Notes: generated from the letters alone by a model not told the origin. Counted from the first letter of the stretch, positions 24,431 through 37,490 are shown. The stretch: 64,000 nt of DNA from Rhyacichthys aspro (GCA_036850595.1 CM072159.1:28378280-28442279); one strand, 5' to 3'. Translations and numbers: made by a program.

Positions 24431-26859
24431 TATACGGCTAGAACATGGCCCAATAGAAGCGTTTATAAATGTGTGATAAATGAGATTGGATATGACTCAG
24501 GTGCTTTAATATATGATGTTTATATGGAGGTTTTTCTTAAGTATATTTCCCTCTCTGCCTGTCCTGCCTTTATTTCTGAACCGCAATTTTTTTTCTCACA
24601 CATGCACAGGCTTAATCAAAGCAACTGTTTTTTTTTTTTCTAAAGCGTGTTGCACAAAAATACCGAAGCTAATCAGAAGCTGCAGATGAATGTAACATAA
24701 GGAGTGCCCTGACTATGATGCTGCAAACACACATGGACTGTTCCATATGTGTCTCTCCTCATGTACCTGACCATTTCCATGTTTAGAGTAGAATAAATTG
24801 ATTTTTGAAAAACAGCGTGAACCTGGTTAACTTTGCAACACACAGTCATGACACAGAGTGAGCCAGTAAACAAGTTTTAAGACCCAATTTTAAAGGTCTC
24901 CATCTGGTCTTGGAAACTAAACGTGTTTTTTTAGTCTGTGTCGTTCTTAGACATCAACAAATTAGGCTTTAATTTGTGTCACATTTTAATTCGCGTTCAT
25001 GAGACTCGACTTCGGCACCAGCACAACTCATGGCCATCAATAATAATTCAGCACATTCATCGCGCCGTAACAAATATGATAACACTTCTGATCCAACCAA
25101 GTCTTTGATGCCTTCCCAAAACTCTGTTGCCCGATAAAATAACATCATTTATTTTCTTATATTCTTTAAACATTTTACACCTATTGCTTCTAACAACGGG
25201 AGCCAAAGTGTAGTAACGACTTAAACTTATTTGAAGGCAGAAAAATTTGCAAAGACACAGATTTTTCGTCCAAACCTAAGATACATCTGAGTAAAACAAG
25301 GCCATACTGAATAAAACGTTTCCTTGCCTTGAGTCAAGTGGCCCTCGTGGATCTCTGGGTGTTTTATAATACACCTCGTGAAAAATTAAAATATCATTGA
25401 AAAGTTTAAGCCAACACTGTGGATATCCTGCTGATAATGTCACATTTATCCGCTTCCACGTCTAAAATGAAAGAAAATGAAAATTCAGCTTAGATTAAAG
25501 GTCACACTGTGTAACTTTTGCACAGTCATTACTTCGACCAAAGCGAGAACTGGAGCGATTTTAACTTCAGAAGTTCAGACTGTTTGCAAATATACTGAAA
25601 ATTGATGAATAGATTGTCCCACCAGCTTCTGATTGTTCTCAGTGAATCTTGCTTAGTTTACATGCAACATTTTGAAATAATTTTTTGTCGTATTCTAAAA
25701 TGCTGCTTGTTGTTCAAATCCTGAATGAGAAAACCAGTTTTAAATGGTTTAACAAAAGAGCTTCAAATCATGCCAGCATTAGTTTTGCATAAAATAAAAT
25801 ATTATCATAAATCTATTAGAAACTTAAGCATCAAAAGCTGAAAAATGAGGAAGACTTTTAGCAAGTACCTGAGGAGAGTGTCTTAAGAGAACAACAAACT
25901 GTGAACTGTTTTTTCATGTCTTTTGCAGGTAACACTTCATCTAAACTCAGCCCATGGGACAAAGATCCAAGGCACAAAAGCTTATCTACATCAGAGAAAA
26001 GGCTGAAAAAGAAAAGAGGGATTTAAGGTTTTGGGATGGCCTGGTCCTGACCCCAGCCCAATTAAAACAATGTAGTGAACCTCTCCTTGACAAATGTCAT
26101 AAACCATTAGGAACAATGAGCTAAACTTTGTCCAAAACAGTTTGAGAACCTGATAAAGTCATAAATGAGTGTATGACTTCAAGAAAATGCTGCTACAGAT
26201 GACAAGAGCAAATTTCTGATTAATTTTCAGTTTGGCTTCATTTCTGTTCAATGAATAACAAATGATTCAATAAAGAAAATGCATGTTTTATGTCAGAGGT
26301 TGAATTTATTATTGTAATACTGAGACGGAGCAATAACTTCGTCCACATTCCCTATATTTTCCGTAGTATTATTGTATTGTACTGATAAAACAAATATGCT
26401 GATTGACAATCTACAGAAAACAATGAGCCAGTATGTGATGTGCAAGTCTGACAAATGCATACAAAGTGATCATCCTTGTATGATTATGTTGGCTTAATGT
26501 ACATTTCAACATTGTCATTTTATGCGTTTGATGAAAGAAATGTGTTTGGTGACTTGTCTTTTCCACTTTGCACATGTATAAATCAGAGTTTGTTACTGTT
26601 TAACACATTAAATCAAGTGTTTTCTATCAACAGAAAACTTCCCGTGAACTTTCTCCCAACTTCCTCCCTTTCTCTCTCGAGCCTAACTGTTGTAATCATC
26701 GCTCCAAACCAAATAACCTGCATCTTATTTGTGATGTGTTGACAAATAATACACAAGGCTCGGGTGCATTTACATATAAATTAAAGCCTAAACTCAGCCT
26801 GGGCTCAACAGAAAGGTTGCGTTGTGAGTCAATAATTTAGACTAATGACGGCAATAATA

Positions 26860-27130
26860 GCAGCATTACTGTAGAACAAGGTAAGTGGGGTATCATTTTC
26901 CAACTAACGCCTGTAGCATGTGTATTAACATCCTGACAGACAGCAGCATTAGTCACAAGTGTGTATTTTCTTAACAGCTTATTGAATAACGTGACACGTA
27001 CAAGGCAAGAGGTGCTTTTCTTATTTAAGCCTATTTTTGATGCTGCTTTGGCAGACTTAATGATAAGACTATTTATAACTTGTCACAGAGTGTCGACAGG
27101 ACCTCGGTCTGTCTTGTTTTCACTTCTTTA
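26860..27130. other. Candidate conserved non-coding element
   Basis: A complex block with two near-identical CAGCATTA words (GCAGCATTACTG and GCAGCATTAGTC), AATAACGTGACACG and TTAATGATAAGAC (GATA-type). No open frame with splice sites. Tentative. Confidence 0.22.
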
Positions 27131-27673
27131 AATGGATCAATTAACACCCTCAAAAGCTTTAAGTCAATTTATTGTGTTAACGACATGGCAGTATTTCCAG
27201 TGCAACACATTGACAAGTGACGCACAAATGAACTCAAAACCTGTGACTATAAACACCTCATTGTATAATCTTATATAACCACAATCAAAGTAAAAGGTCA
27301 AGCCTGAAGTCAGTGTTATGCTTCGTATTGAGATTCATATTGAGATTAGTGACTACAGTTAAGATTATTAATGATTTAATTATTGGATTGGGAAGAATGT
27401 GTCTGCTTTATACATAGTTTTTCTCAATTTTACAGAATTCACCACGTCAGAAAACCCCAACCACAGCAGAGTGACATTTCCTGCTTTTATTTAATCAAAA
27501 TAATAAAATAAATACTTATATATTCATATCAAAGCAATGTATAGAGCTCAGACTCAAACCTTAAACTTTTTTTGCTCTGTTTTCTGTGTGTAAACAGATG
27601 TAGCCAGAGCTGGAATAGTCACTCACTCTGTTTTATCAGTAGCTGTGACTTCCTTGTTGACATCAGTGTAGAC

Positions 27674-27992
27674 CAGGGATGGGCAACTGGCCTTAGATTC
27701 ATTTTTGAAAATGCGTGCAAGTGTGTATACAGGGAAAATGTTCAAATCAAACCTTTAGTATTCCTATCTATCACAGAAGAGTACAGCTGTTATTCATGCA
27801 TTTGAGCAGGAAATATGTTAAGTTACTGCAGTGTATGTTGGTTCAATAAACATATTCATATATATATATATATAAACATATTTAAAATGGCAGTTTTATC
27901 ATATCTGGTTAAGTGTGTGGTCCTATGTGGGCCTCTGGTAGTGTCGACAAAAAAAATGTGGCCCCCTCCATCATTTAAGTTGCCCGTCCCTG
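27674..27992. mobile_element. Non-autonomous hAT-like element
   Basis: The termini are CAGGGATGGGCAACT and AGTTGCCCGTCCCTG, inverted repeats with one mismatch over 15 bp. Perfect 8-bp direct repeats GTGTAGAC (27666-27673 and 27993-28000) mark the insertion, as expected for hAT. The subterminal GTGGCCCCCTCC block is typical of this family. The 319-bp interior carries a (TA)n run (27858-27874) and no transposase. The sequence just to its right continues as an older dispersed repeat also found near 17.1 kb, so this may be a nested insertion. Confidence 0.88.
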
Positions 27993-28022
27993 GTGTAGAC
28001 CAATGGGAGCATTCCTGAGCAC

Positions 28023-28070
28023 GTGATTGGCCAAAGCCTGAGATCTATGAAAATCCTTGATATTGAAGCC
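28023..28070 (+). repeat. Dispersed repeat core, shared with 17121-17174
   Basis: GTGATTGGCCAAAGC plus AAAATCCTTGATATTGAAGCC aligns with the copy near 17.1 kb in the same order. It lies immediately right of the hAT-like insertion, consistent with that element having landed in or beside this older repeat. Confidence 0.5.
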
Positions 28071-29436
28071 CAGTTGACGTCTCATTTTTCTATTTTCATT
28101 TTTTTCCTATTACAATATTTCATTCCACTTATATGCAGTGTAGACAGGAATATTTCAATGCATAAAGAATATTTAGCATTCTTGGACTTATTTCATCAAC
28201 ACAACACAGGGTTTTTTGTTGCTCATTAAACCAGCTGCAGTGTTTGTCTCTGGACCACATGTTGGGGGTAACTAAAGTGGTGCAGAATGCTTATTTGGGA
28301 TGCACTGTATACCTTTGTACAACGGAAACACCTTTAAAAGTGTGCCATACTGCTCCAGGGAAAACATGGCTACAGTCACTTCAGACTGACAGACTGGTTA
28401 AAAAGTTAAAAGTTTATCTCTAGCCCTGAGACATTTTTGTGTATAATGGTTGATGTTGAATTCAAAAAGCTATATTTATCCCCTTGAAGAAATTCAGTCT
28501 TCTGAAGCAGCTCGCTTTGCTTGGTTTTCATCTTCCAGACACAGAGCCTTAGAAAGCAGCCACAGAAGATGAAGAAGTTGCTGTGGCAGTCAGTTCTGCA
28601 GCGGATTACTCTTCCTGCTCACTGTTGCTTTATTACAGAGAATGGTCCATGTTGTTTAATATAGCATACATTCTGTGACACATGCATCACTCCACAACCT
28701 CACTTTTCAAAGGCATCTCTTTTTCTTTTTCCTTGTCTTTATACAACAAACAAACTGTATAAAATTACCTGACAATAACTGCTTTATTAAAAGATCAGAG
28801 CTTTAAACACACTAAATGACTCTGGACCTTCCTGTAACGCACTCTCAAGTATTGATTTATATCTATAGTAATTGGTCATGTATAACCATGTGTAACAGTG
28901 AAAGTATAAGTGTGTTTTGTTATTTCCGAGGGATTCACAATGAACTGTGTCACCGCAAGGCTTTTCTTCTGCAGCTTTAATCAAATTATAAACTGACCAC
29001 TGAGGACACCTGCCCATGGAACCACTTTTGCCCCTTCTCTGCTGCAGACTGCCCCCGGTGGATACGTTTGTGCATGATTAGCTTCAGTAACAATAAAATC
29101 AAGCTTCTTCCTGATATTCAGTAATTACATGAATTGACAACTTTTAATTGTCCAGAGAAATGAGTCTTCCAGACTTAACATTTAAGACGAAATGTCATGA
29201 AGATTATGAAATTGATGTAATTTTGTTTCCAAAGGGTAAGTTAAAATAATACAACTAAATTGGCCACAGTTTTATTTCTAGTAAATTTGAAATAATAATA
29301 CAAATGACTTTTTTTTTTCTTTTTTGCTGTGGCTTTTGTGTTTTTGAGTCTTTGATGGTACAAAATGACACCTGTACAGATAATTAAAATCTTCAGCACA
29401 CCACGTTATATCTAAGTCTATCATTTAAACATTGTA

Positions 29437-29486
29437 TAAATAATAAAAAATAAATAAATAAATACAGAAATACAGAAATAAAAAAA
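29437..29486. repeat. A-rich simple repeat (AAAT)n / (AATAC)n
   Basis: Four to five AAAT units are followed by AATACAGAAATACAGAAAT. It is low complexity and may be an old retroposon tail, with no recognisable body. Confidence 0.75.
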
Positions 29487-29996
29487 TTCGACAGTCAATT
29501 TAATAGGCATTACTAAGACTGATATTATTATTACACAAACCGACTTCACATCACTATCAGTCATCACAAAACAGCCTCTTAGTCCACTTTCAAAGACATC
29601 TTTATCATGACGTTGTCCTTCGTCCCATCACAGCACTCTCTTTAATGTCCGCACCAGGATCTGTATCAGATATTTGTCTCTTTTTTGAGCTGGAAGATGC
29701 TGCTTCAGGAAATCATTTGTTTCCTTTTTGCAATCCACCCCTCAGTGGGACCTTCACTTGCCGAGCAAAGGCAATCGTTACGGGCTTCTTTTTTCTGCTG
29801 CCATTAAGGTCTAATATATCAGTTGTGCAGTCAATTGTACTTGACAGGCAGCTTCTTGAACTTGAACTGGGTCATCTGGTGACAGATAACACAGCCTGTT
29901 TGTTCAATTTCCTCCTCCGCAATGGCATCACTCTGAAGTGAGTTATTATAAATCACCCTGGATGCGTTCATCATGTATCTTGTCAGTGTCAAGGCA

Positions 29997-30036
29997 GTGC
30001 TGTGTGTGTGTGTTTGTGTGTGTGTACGTGTGTGTA
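29997..30036. repeat. (GT)n microsatellite, interrupted
   Basis: A GT/TG tract of about 36-40 bp broken by TTTG and TACG interruptions. Confidence 0.9.
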
Positions 30037-31799
30037 AGGGAGAGTATAGTATATGAACGACCACAAAGGGAAAGGACAAAGAGGACAGGTAACAACTTGT
30101 CTATGTGAGCACTTTATGTGTCTGACCGTCCACTGAGTTAAAACACTGTATGTAATGTCCATTTGATTCAGTGCAGTCATGTGATTCAAGGCAGTAATAC
30201 TATAGTAATGATTACTTTTACAGTGTCTCAAGGGAAATGTTGGTGTTATTAATTACACACAGCATGTAAGCCTAATTAATGTGATTAATTTAGAATTAAT
30301 CACTTGATAGCTGTAATGTACTCTATGCATTGGTATAATTGGTTTCAGTTGGATCATTTTTCCATATGCCATCTAAAAGGAGTTTAATCTGACTAAGAAG
30401 CTGATTACACTGCAACACATGCCACTGGAACAGGGCAGGTTGTAGTCCGTCCAGCCAGACCCATTCACTCTGAGTGTATCTGTGTCAAGTACAGTTATGT
30501 TCATTCAGAGTTTGGAGCAGTCCCTTCACAACAATTACAAACTCCTGTCCCTCCAGAGTTTCCTTGAGTTTCAGATTGGAGCAGTTTACAGAATTATCTT
30601 TTTTTTTAAACCTTGCTATGTACATTTTAATAAGTGCATTGTTCTGTTTACTATATTTATAAGACACACTCTGTACTTTACAAACCCACAGCTACTGTAT
30701 CCTTGGTCATCATTGTGAGGTTGTGTTGTAATATTTTTCTCTAACAAAAGCTTCATAATAAATAGTGCTAATTCTTTACGCTAGAATATTCTGAGTAGCA
30801 TTAAGAACAATGGACATATCCACTCTCTGGCTTCTGGAGGTTAACTTCTAAATAAAAGATGGCCTTCTGTGAGTATAGCATGTGCAGCTGTCTGTGTCGT
30901 GGATAAACCGAGGACCCAGGTGACCCCCAGAGGCTCTGCAAGGCTGTTATGAGCTTTATTGTGAGACATTGATAATGATGACATGACCGTGTGCGTTTCA
31001 CAGAGAGAAAGGAGCGTCTAAAGTAGACGGCACACACTGCGGGGTAAAGGACGGGCTGAATTTACTCACAATAAAAGTTATATAACAGGAATGTTGAAGA
31101 ACTATTACAAGGATGTTTGCATTAGTGCTGCTAGAGCTGAGAAAACAAGACTAATGTCAAGTGGCCTCAGTGAAAGCAGTTTAAATCAAATGGTTGCACA
31201 GAAGGGTTTTGTACAAGGCCGGCGCAGGATGAATGATGGGGCAGACTTTTGGGCTAAACTAGTTTCCAAATCATGTCATCCAAATGCATCTCACTCAAAG
31301 CTTCACTTCAACGTGTCCTGGAAAACTGCCCTTATTCGTCTTACAAGCACAGAAATGATTCGAAGGTTGTGGAACAAATATCCTGTGAAGAAGAGTTTTT
31401 GTGAGTGTTTTCATAAACCTTGCCTAAGCTTTAATTGACCTGGCATTTGATAAACATTCTTCAATGGTCAGTTTCTAAAAATGTCTTTACACAAGGACAT
31501 CTGGTAATCCTGCTTTGTTTTCTCCCTCTTATGTAAAAAGGAAACACACTGGGCTGGATGAAGGGTGCCACTAATTCTACACAAAGAAGCAGCAGCAGCA
31601 GGAAGACGAAGGCTTAAACCCACAGATGTATTAAACAAACTGGATGTAGGACGGCCCCTCTGCCCTGTCACTTATTTCAACAGTGGCCATTTGAGATATT
31701 GTGACAAAATGTTTAGAAAATGTAAGTCTTTGTGATTCATTCAGAAGTTGCTCCACTTCCCCCGGGGGCTGGGGATAGTCTTGTAGATGACTGTCCTGC

Positions 31800-32020
31800 A
31801 GATGTCCTCGTGAGCCTGTCCGTCCTGGAAGTGGATACCTTCTTCTATGGTTCTCCCTGAGGTTTAGATTTTTCCCTTCAAGGCTTTGTTGAGTTTGTCT
31901 TTGCCCTGATGGAGGCTCTAAGGACTGGGGTGTTGTCGTGTACACTTTGTAAAGCCCTTTGTGGCCACAGCTCTAACGGTGGTTTTAGTTGGCTCTAAAA
32001 TATCTATGAATTAAAATATA
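31800..32020 (+). repeat. Decayed LINE/SINE-type 3' tail
   Basis: GAGGCTCTAAGGACTGGGGT, GTTGTCGTGTACACTTTGTA and AAAGCCCTTTGTGGC resemble the GGTCTAAGGAC...TGTCGTAT...TTGTAAAGCCCTCTGAGGC tail of a widespread fish retroelement family. The body is not recognisable and the end is decayed. Confidence 0.45.
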
Positions 32021-32549
32021 CCATGTGAAGCAGAAAGGATTACTTTGATATCTTGAACTTTTCCTCTGTCAAAACCATTATTACCTCCGCGCTGGATAAC
32101 ATAACCTCAGCAAGCTGCTAATAAGCACAAGGCTGTATATATTACTGTACATACACTTAGTTCAGTGTACACAGTTCATATCCACCCCGTTTGGATGTTT
32201 AAAGCCTCGTCTGCACTGAAGCGTTAGGATACAAGTCAAAATGGATCAGTTTCCGTTGTCAACTGAGAAGTGTCCTAAGAAAGCTCATCATAATCATACC
32301 ACTGACTTGTAACTTGTCATGCTACTTTGCTACTCTAAAAAAAATGGAAGCAAAAGACAAATCCAAAACAAGAGGGCAAGAGGGACCTACCTCCTTCTGG
32401 AAACGTCAAGAAGCCCAGACAGGTACGCAGATCTAATGGATTCAGGATTCTTTATGTACAATGTGTTTTTTATAAGGACCCAAAAACAGAGCACAGCCGG
32501 TGACTCTCAAAAAAGGTTTAATGTAAGAATTAACTCTGAGGTAAATAGT

Positions 32550-32670
32550 TGTAATCTGGACGAGGAGGAGCAGGCGGAGGAGCAGGTAGAAACGAAGGCA
32601 GAGAAACGGAACCAGGAGCAGGTAGGCAGACTGGCACACGGCACCTGGACACAGGAGAAGGTAAGTACAA
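32550..32670 (+). repeat. Purine-rich degenerate minisatellite (GGAGCAGG-type)
   Basis: GAGGAGCAGG recurs three times (GAGGAGCAGGCGGAGGAGCA, then CCAGGAGCAGGTAGG), giving a Glu/Gln-rich open frame that I do not believe is coding. The upstream GGACCCAAAAACAGAGCACA recalls the flank of common fish DNA-transposon repeats. Tentative. Confidence 0.4.
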
Positions 32671-33297
32671 AAACTACAAAAATACAAAGTTGAGCCAACT
32701 GTTTAAGACAATAATAATACTGATTAAAACCAGATGCACACAGGAAGATGGGCAGCAGCAGTGGAAGCTCTGGTGCGTCCAGAACTGGCCACATGCAGGA
32801 GGCTGAGAAGAAGAATATAATGATGCAAACATAAATAAGCATTAAACATAACATATTTGTGCATTATTTGTATGTGGCTTTACTATTTACTACCAGAACT
32901 ACTATATCTACCATTTGTGATTAATTGCAACTCTCAAGTAGAAGCAGTGGTTGGCTGGTTCAATAAAGACCTGCCTCTGGGACTGTGGACAGATCCTCGG
33001 ATGGTTTTGTGTTCCTTGTGCCCAGTTACCATGAGCTGCCATGAGGAGGAGGCACAGCAGAAGTCTAGATAAAGACACAAGGTACATTGATTCAGTGCCA
33101 TTATCACCCACACCAGCTTCTTATAAAAGAAACTAAAATGTTGTAATGTTAGCTTTTAAAGGGTGTTGCAAAGGACATTTGTGTAGTGGTTGGCATCTTG
33201 TTTGAGCTGGATCACTTTAACATAAAAAAGCCTGTTTCTCTTTATTAACTTGGTCATCAGGATCCAAACAAATGCAACAGGCCGAGATACTGGCACT

Positions 33298-33573
33298 TTA
33301 GATTTTAAAATCCCAAACATTTACTTTAAGTTTTCTGTTGAAGTGTTTATGCCAAGCAAATAAAGGCCCATTATCCCGATACAGCCTCATCAGATGAATG
33401 GACAGTGGGTATGCAGTATTTCCAATGATTAAAGTGCCTTGTGGGACCAGAGACTGGGGATCCTCTTCCACAACCTGAGCCACTGTTTCAAAAGGCTGGA
33501 GCATCATGCCACTGGCCGGGGTGCCCCAACACTTGACAAAGCACTCTGTTTGTTGTAATAAATGGTAATGCAT
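33298..33573 (-). pseudogene. PIF/Harbinger transposase remnant
   Basis: The minus strand encodes LIIGNTAYPLSIHLMRLYRD followed by a region with FN.KL. This matches the DDE-domain block of PIF/Harbinger (HARBI1-like) transposases, where GD.(A/G)YPL.PWLM.PY precedes an FN..L..aR motif. Just upstream, in another frame, GHPGQWHDA matches the family's G.PG..HDA block, so a frameshift separates the two blocks. The second catalytic Asp appears replaced (GN for GD). The frame ends soon after, before the VE..FG.LK block. It is an inactive fragment; terminal inverted repeats were not found. Confidence 0.65.
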
Positions 33574-34129
33574 CTAGCTTTTAGAAATTTCCTTCAAATG
33601 TTATTTCTTCCTCACGTTGACACACAGTTGGTTTGGTGCTTCTATGATGTCACTCTTCACGTTGCAGATACTGCTGTAGCCCTATCAAAGGTAACCTGAA
33701 CCAAACTGTGCCGACTCATATCTTAACGTTCCTTATGGAAACATAAATGTAATGTTTTGTTGCTTATACACACAGGATATAAAAGTTACTGAACAGACAT
33801 ATCTCTAACCATAATTACCAAGATTGAACACTAATAACAAAAAATTCCAGAAATGAAAAAAAATCTGTACTTCTCACTCCCAAATGAAACCTGTGTTTTT
33901 GTTCGAGCTCTGATCAAAGTTAAATGAAGCACTCCATCAAAGCTAAAGCCTCTTCTTGGAAAACATTCGATTCAGCCGAGAAAGTTTAACAGATGAAAAA
34001 CTCCCAAACATACTGAGTGAACAAAATACACAAAACAGGCCGACTCAAACGTCTCACTTCAAAAGAGAACAGAAAACACGGAGAAAACACAAGCTCCAAA
34101 AACCAGCGTGAATCAGAATAAAAAGCAGA

Positions 34130-34440
34130 ACATGGGAACACAAACCGAGCAGCTCACGAAATCAAAGCGGCCCTCGTTTCTTCTCATTAGCTTCTCAGAT
34201 TTCTGCGAAGGAGCTACCTGTGCGTCACAGAAGCAGGATGAGTGAGACGCCAATTTGTCCTGACAGGTTAAACTGTGACTCGAGTGGATAACGAAACAGG
34301 GCACCGTTAATGGACTAGCTGAGTCTGGCTACAACAGAGGCTGCAGCGGATCGAGTGTCAGACGACAGCGGTGACCTTCCCAGTGTCCATCACAGACTTC
34401 TGCATAATTGGCACGAGGTATCAACTACATCTGACCGTTG
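34130..34440. other. Candidate conserved non-coding element
   Basis: A complex, CpG-containing block with CTCATTAGCTTCTCAG, GACGCCAATTTGTCC, GGCACCGTTAATGGACTAGC and CAGCGGATCGAGTGTC. It has no coding frame with splice sites. Tentative. Confidence 0.22.
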
Positions 34441-35639
34441 AATGGTCTTTGACAACGATACCTCACCCTTGACCAGCTCCTCCTGCGTTCTTTTCAGTGT
34501 ATTTCAGCACATCTAGGATATACTCATGACCTTGTGCACTGTCCTTGATCTTTCAGGTGTAAACCAATAAGTAATATTTGAGCCGCCCTTTGAGCTGAAA
34601 AAGACTCTAGAAAGACTGGGGAAAAACAAGAAAACATATCTATACAGTTGAGGTGAAGGAAAGAACACTAAGTTAGGAGAACAAAATGTCTTCATCAAGT
34701 TGCAGCAGTACTTTACATTATACATGAACTAAATGACAAATAATCTTTAACATACCTTTGTTGGAATTGCAGTTTCTCCTAAAACAAAACAGCTAAAAAG
34801 TTTTATTCTCTTAATCTTAAATAGAGCAGCCAGTTAGCCATGATATTTACATGCAAAAGACATGTCTGAAAAAACAATACGATAGATAGCGAGCCACTGG
34901 ACTGTAGTGACACATTTCTACAGTACAGAACGACAAAAGCACTCTACGTTAATTCTGAGATTGTCGCTACAGATTGTCTAAAATAACAATAAATAATAAT
35001 GGGTGAGCAACTTGAGCTAACATGTAAAGAAAAGGGTTTACACATCTTGTCTTATTCTGCTTTCCACTCCTCGCGGAAAGATAAAATATTTGTTTAAATA
35101 TGCAATTAGTTACTGCTACAAAAAGCCTGAACTAGTGCCTTTAGAGCGTTGATAGTGCTGCCCACATTTCCCTGGAGTTACTCATCAATGTTACTCTTAC
35201 TCATGTAGATATTTTTGAAATGTTGCACAACACAAAATATACTTGGGTTAAAGTCTTTAGAAATTACATTCAGCAGGTACCTTTTTTAAAAATGTTATTC
35301 AGGTAAATGAAGTTGAGTGTTACTAGTTATTACCTCTGCGTATATTCCTGCTCCGTGTGGTCTTCAGTTTTAAAGCAACTTACTGCTGCAAAACCAATTC
35401 AGATGTGCATTTTAACATATTCTACTGATAAGTTCAATATCAGCTGGAAACAGGTATTTTGCAATTTGATGATAAACACAGCACTGACTCTTCGAGGGCA
35501 GTACATTTTTCAACTGTGAAATTGCACAAATAAAACACAAGTGCAGGGATGAAACAGTTTTCACGATTAGACTAAATATTATTACTGTGCACTGAACCAA
35601 ACTAATTACAATGATTGTGTGAATATGTTCCCTTGTTTA

Positions 35640-36110
35640 TCTGATTGCTTTGCCGGCCGCTCAGTAAAATCAATTTGCACAGTTTAAATTGGATCCTTTA
35701 ATTAAGAGGTGTTCTTTCCGTGTTTGGGATTGACTGATGTCTGGTTTATCGTTCAGTTCGGGAAAACAACAGCGGAGCGCGAGAAGTGTCGAGCACAGAA
35801 CACAAAGCACAAGGTGAAATGAAGTTCTGCCACACTTAATGTTATTAAATGATGGCTCTGTGAGTGTGCCACAAATCCGGATCACTACCTGTGTCTGACT
35901 GTCGCCGTGTGCTGCTATAATGAGCATCTCTCCACATTCACAGCTCATGGGCACCGACGTACAGCTGTGAGTCTGCCGTGGAGCTCAAAATGGAGCCGTC
36001 ACATCAGAATCCAAACTAATTAGAAAGTCTCAGATTAATCACATTTACCAAATTAATTATAACTCCTAATGAGAAGTCTCACTCAGGTCCTGTCTGCAAG
36101 ATGACACAAG
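35640..36110. other. Candidate enhancer with homeodomain-site cluster
   Basis: Between 36016 and 36070 there are four homeodomain-type cores: ACTAATTAG, CAGATTAATCAC, AAATTAATTAT and CCTAATGAG. A further complex stretch begins at 35652 (GCCGGCCGCTCAG, CAATTTGCACAG, TTTAATTAAG). No gene model fits. The cluster resembles developmental enhancers of vertebrate gene deserts; function is inferred. Confidence 0.3.
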
Positions 36111-37490
36111 ATGTAGTTATATTTATCTGTTGGTGTAAACATTGACAATTAGTGTACAGGTTTATGTCGCCTTCAGTCAAATGCATGCTGGGAATTAGTC
36201 TGAAAAGCTGTGATTTTAGTAACAACACTTTGCAGTATATTCCTATGTGTCATTTATTTATGGTTAAAAAAAATCAACAGAAGAATCTAATGCCAATGTT
36301 TACAGTGGCCTGCCTTATTAATTTGTGCCACTAGATGGAGTAGAGAGCACATTTGTCGTCAGTCTTACTCAAACAGATGATCCCTCTGCCATTTAAGAAT
36401 TTAAGACTTATGTTGGGTTTTTTTTTTGTTTTGTTTTTGAGTTAAATAAATATTAAAAAGTGAATTTTAAGTCTGTGTTTGACTGTGTACTGAGTATAAA
36501 GACACAGAGAGAGTCTGTATGATAGAGCTTGTTTTGTATCATAGCCATCAGAGCATTTGTACTTCAAAAGCCAATAGAAATGTCCGGTACAAAACTTTGA
36601 AGAGCACTTCCAGCTCAGTATTAGCATGAATGAAACGGGAAAGATAATTTATTGAACAGTGGCACGACGACTGTTGTGAGTTGGAAACAAAGCAGTTGCT
36701 TCTAAATTATGCATAAGCTGTAATAAGTGGATAGTTTCATACAGAGTGTTTATCAATAAGACATAGGGTATAGGGCAGTGATGGCCGAGCTCTATTGGAC
36801 AAGTGTGCATCTGGCAGAGAGATGGAAATTGGCTAAAGTTGAGTGTATTTTCATGTTGCACACAGAGCTAAAGCCCTTTGGAGCGAGGAAAGATTTTCTG
36901 AGAAATAGTGAGACCCAAGCTTCGACTTGCTTCTGGGAACCTGTTTGTAGTGTAATGTTATTCTGGCCTGTGGACATGTTCACAAAAATAAGACTGCTGC
37001 TTTCAAACAGCATATTTTAAATGGATTTTTTTTTCCTGCTTTCACCTTCTGTTGCCTGTCCTTTGAGTTTGTCTCACGTCCACAGGCTACGGTGCTAACA
37101 AGGCTCCCCGCTATGATCTCTGGTCATATTTACCTCACAGATGTGTTCAGGCACAAGTGCAACTTCCTGTTTCAAATTTAGTCCCAGGTCCCACTATTTA
37201 AGGTGCAGCAGGTACTTAAATAGGCAGAATTTAAAGAGAGAAGCTGATAACACAAACGGGGGTCGCATTAGACAGTGTTTTCAGTATGTAACTGCAGGAA
37301 TGCACCTCTTAAATACTGACCTTGTGTGCAGTGCTGCAAAGTCTCTATACAAAATACTGAGAAGTATTTAAGCACCTGAAGTATGTTGATATTAACAGTA
37401 CAATGGATACAGGGCAGAATAGTTTAAAGATTTCAGAATTTTTGAATAACATATCTCAAATTTTTGAGTTAACTATCTTAAATTCTGGAA

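Larger units (their letters stand above)
22600..27665. other. Non-coding intergenic DNA, no gene seen
   Basis: AT-rich sequence with short T-runs and no supported exon or RNA gene. Two complex blocks, about 24130-24430 and 26860-27130, stand out and are listed as candidate regulatory elements. Confidence 0.5.
28001..31739. other. Non-coding intergenic DNA, no gene seen
   Basis: Holds a dispersed repeat core at 28023-28070, an A/T-rich simple-repeat tract at 29437-29486 and a GT microsatellite at 29997-30036. A 115-codon open frame at 31091-31438 has no recognisable motif and no clear splice boundaries; I do not call it. Confidence 0.5.
33574..37490. other. Non-coding intergenic DNA, no gene seen
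   Basis: No exon is supported. Complex, possibly regulatory blocks lie at about 34130-34440 and 35640-36110; the latter contains a cluster of homeodomain-type sites. The remainder is AT-rich unique DNA. Confidence 0.5.

Noticed and set aside
31091..31438. 115-codon plus-strand open frame
   Set aside because: No recognisable motif, no flanking splice consensus that fits, and ordinary composition.
32319..32693. 124-codon plus-strand frame with a Glu/Gln-rich end
   Set aside because: The acidic stretch comes from a purine-rich degenerate minisatellite (GGAGCAGG units).
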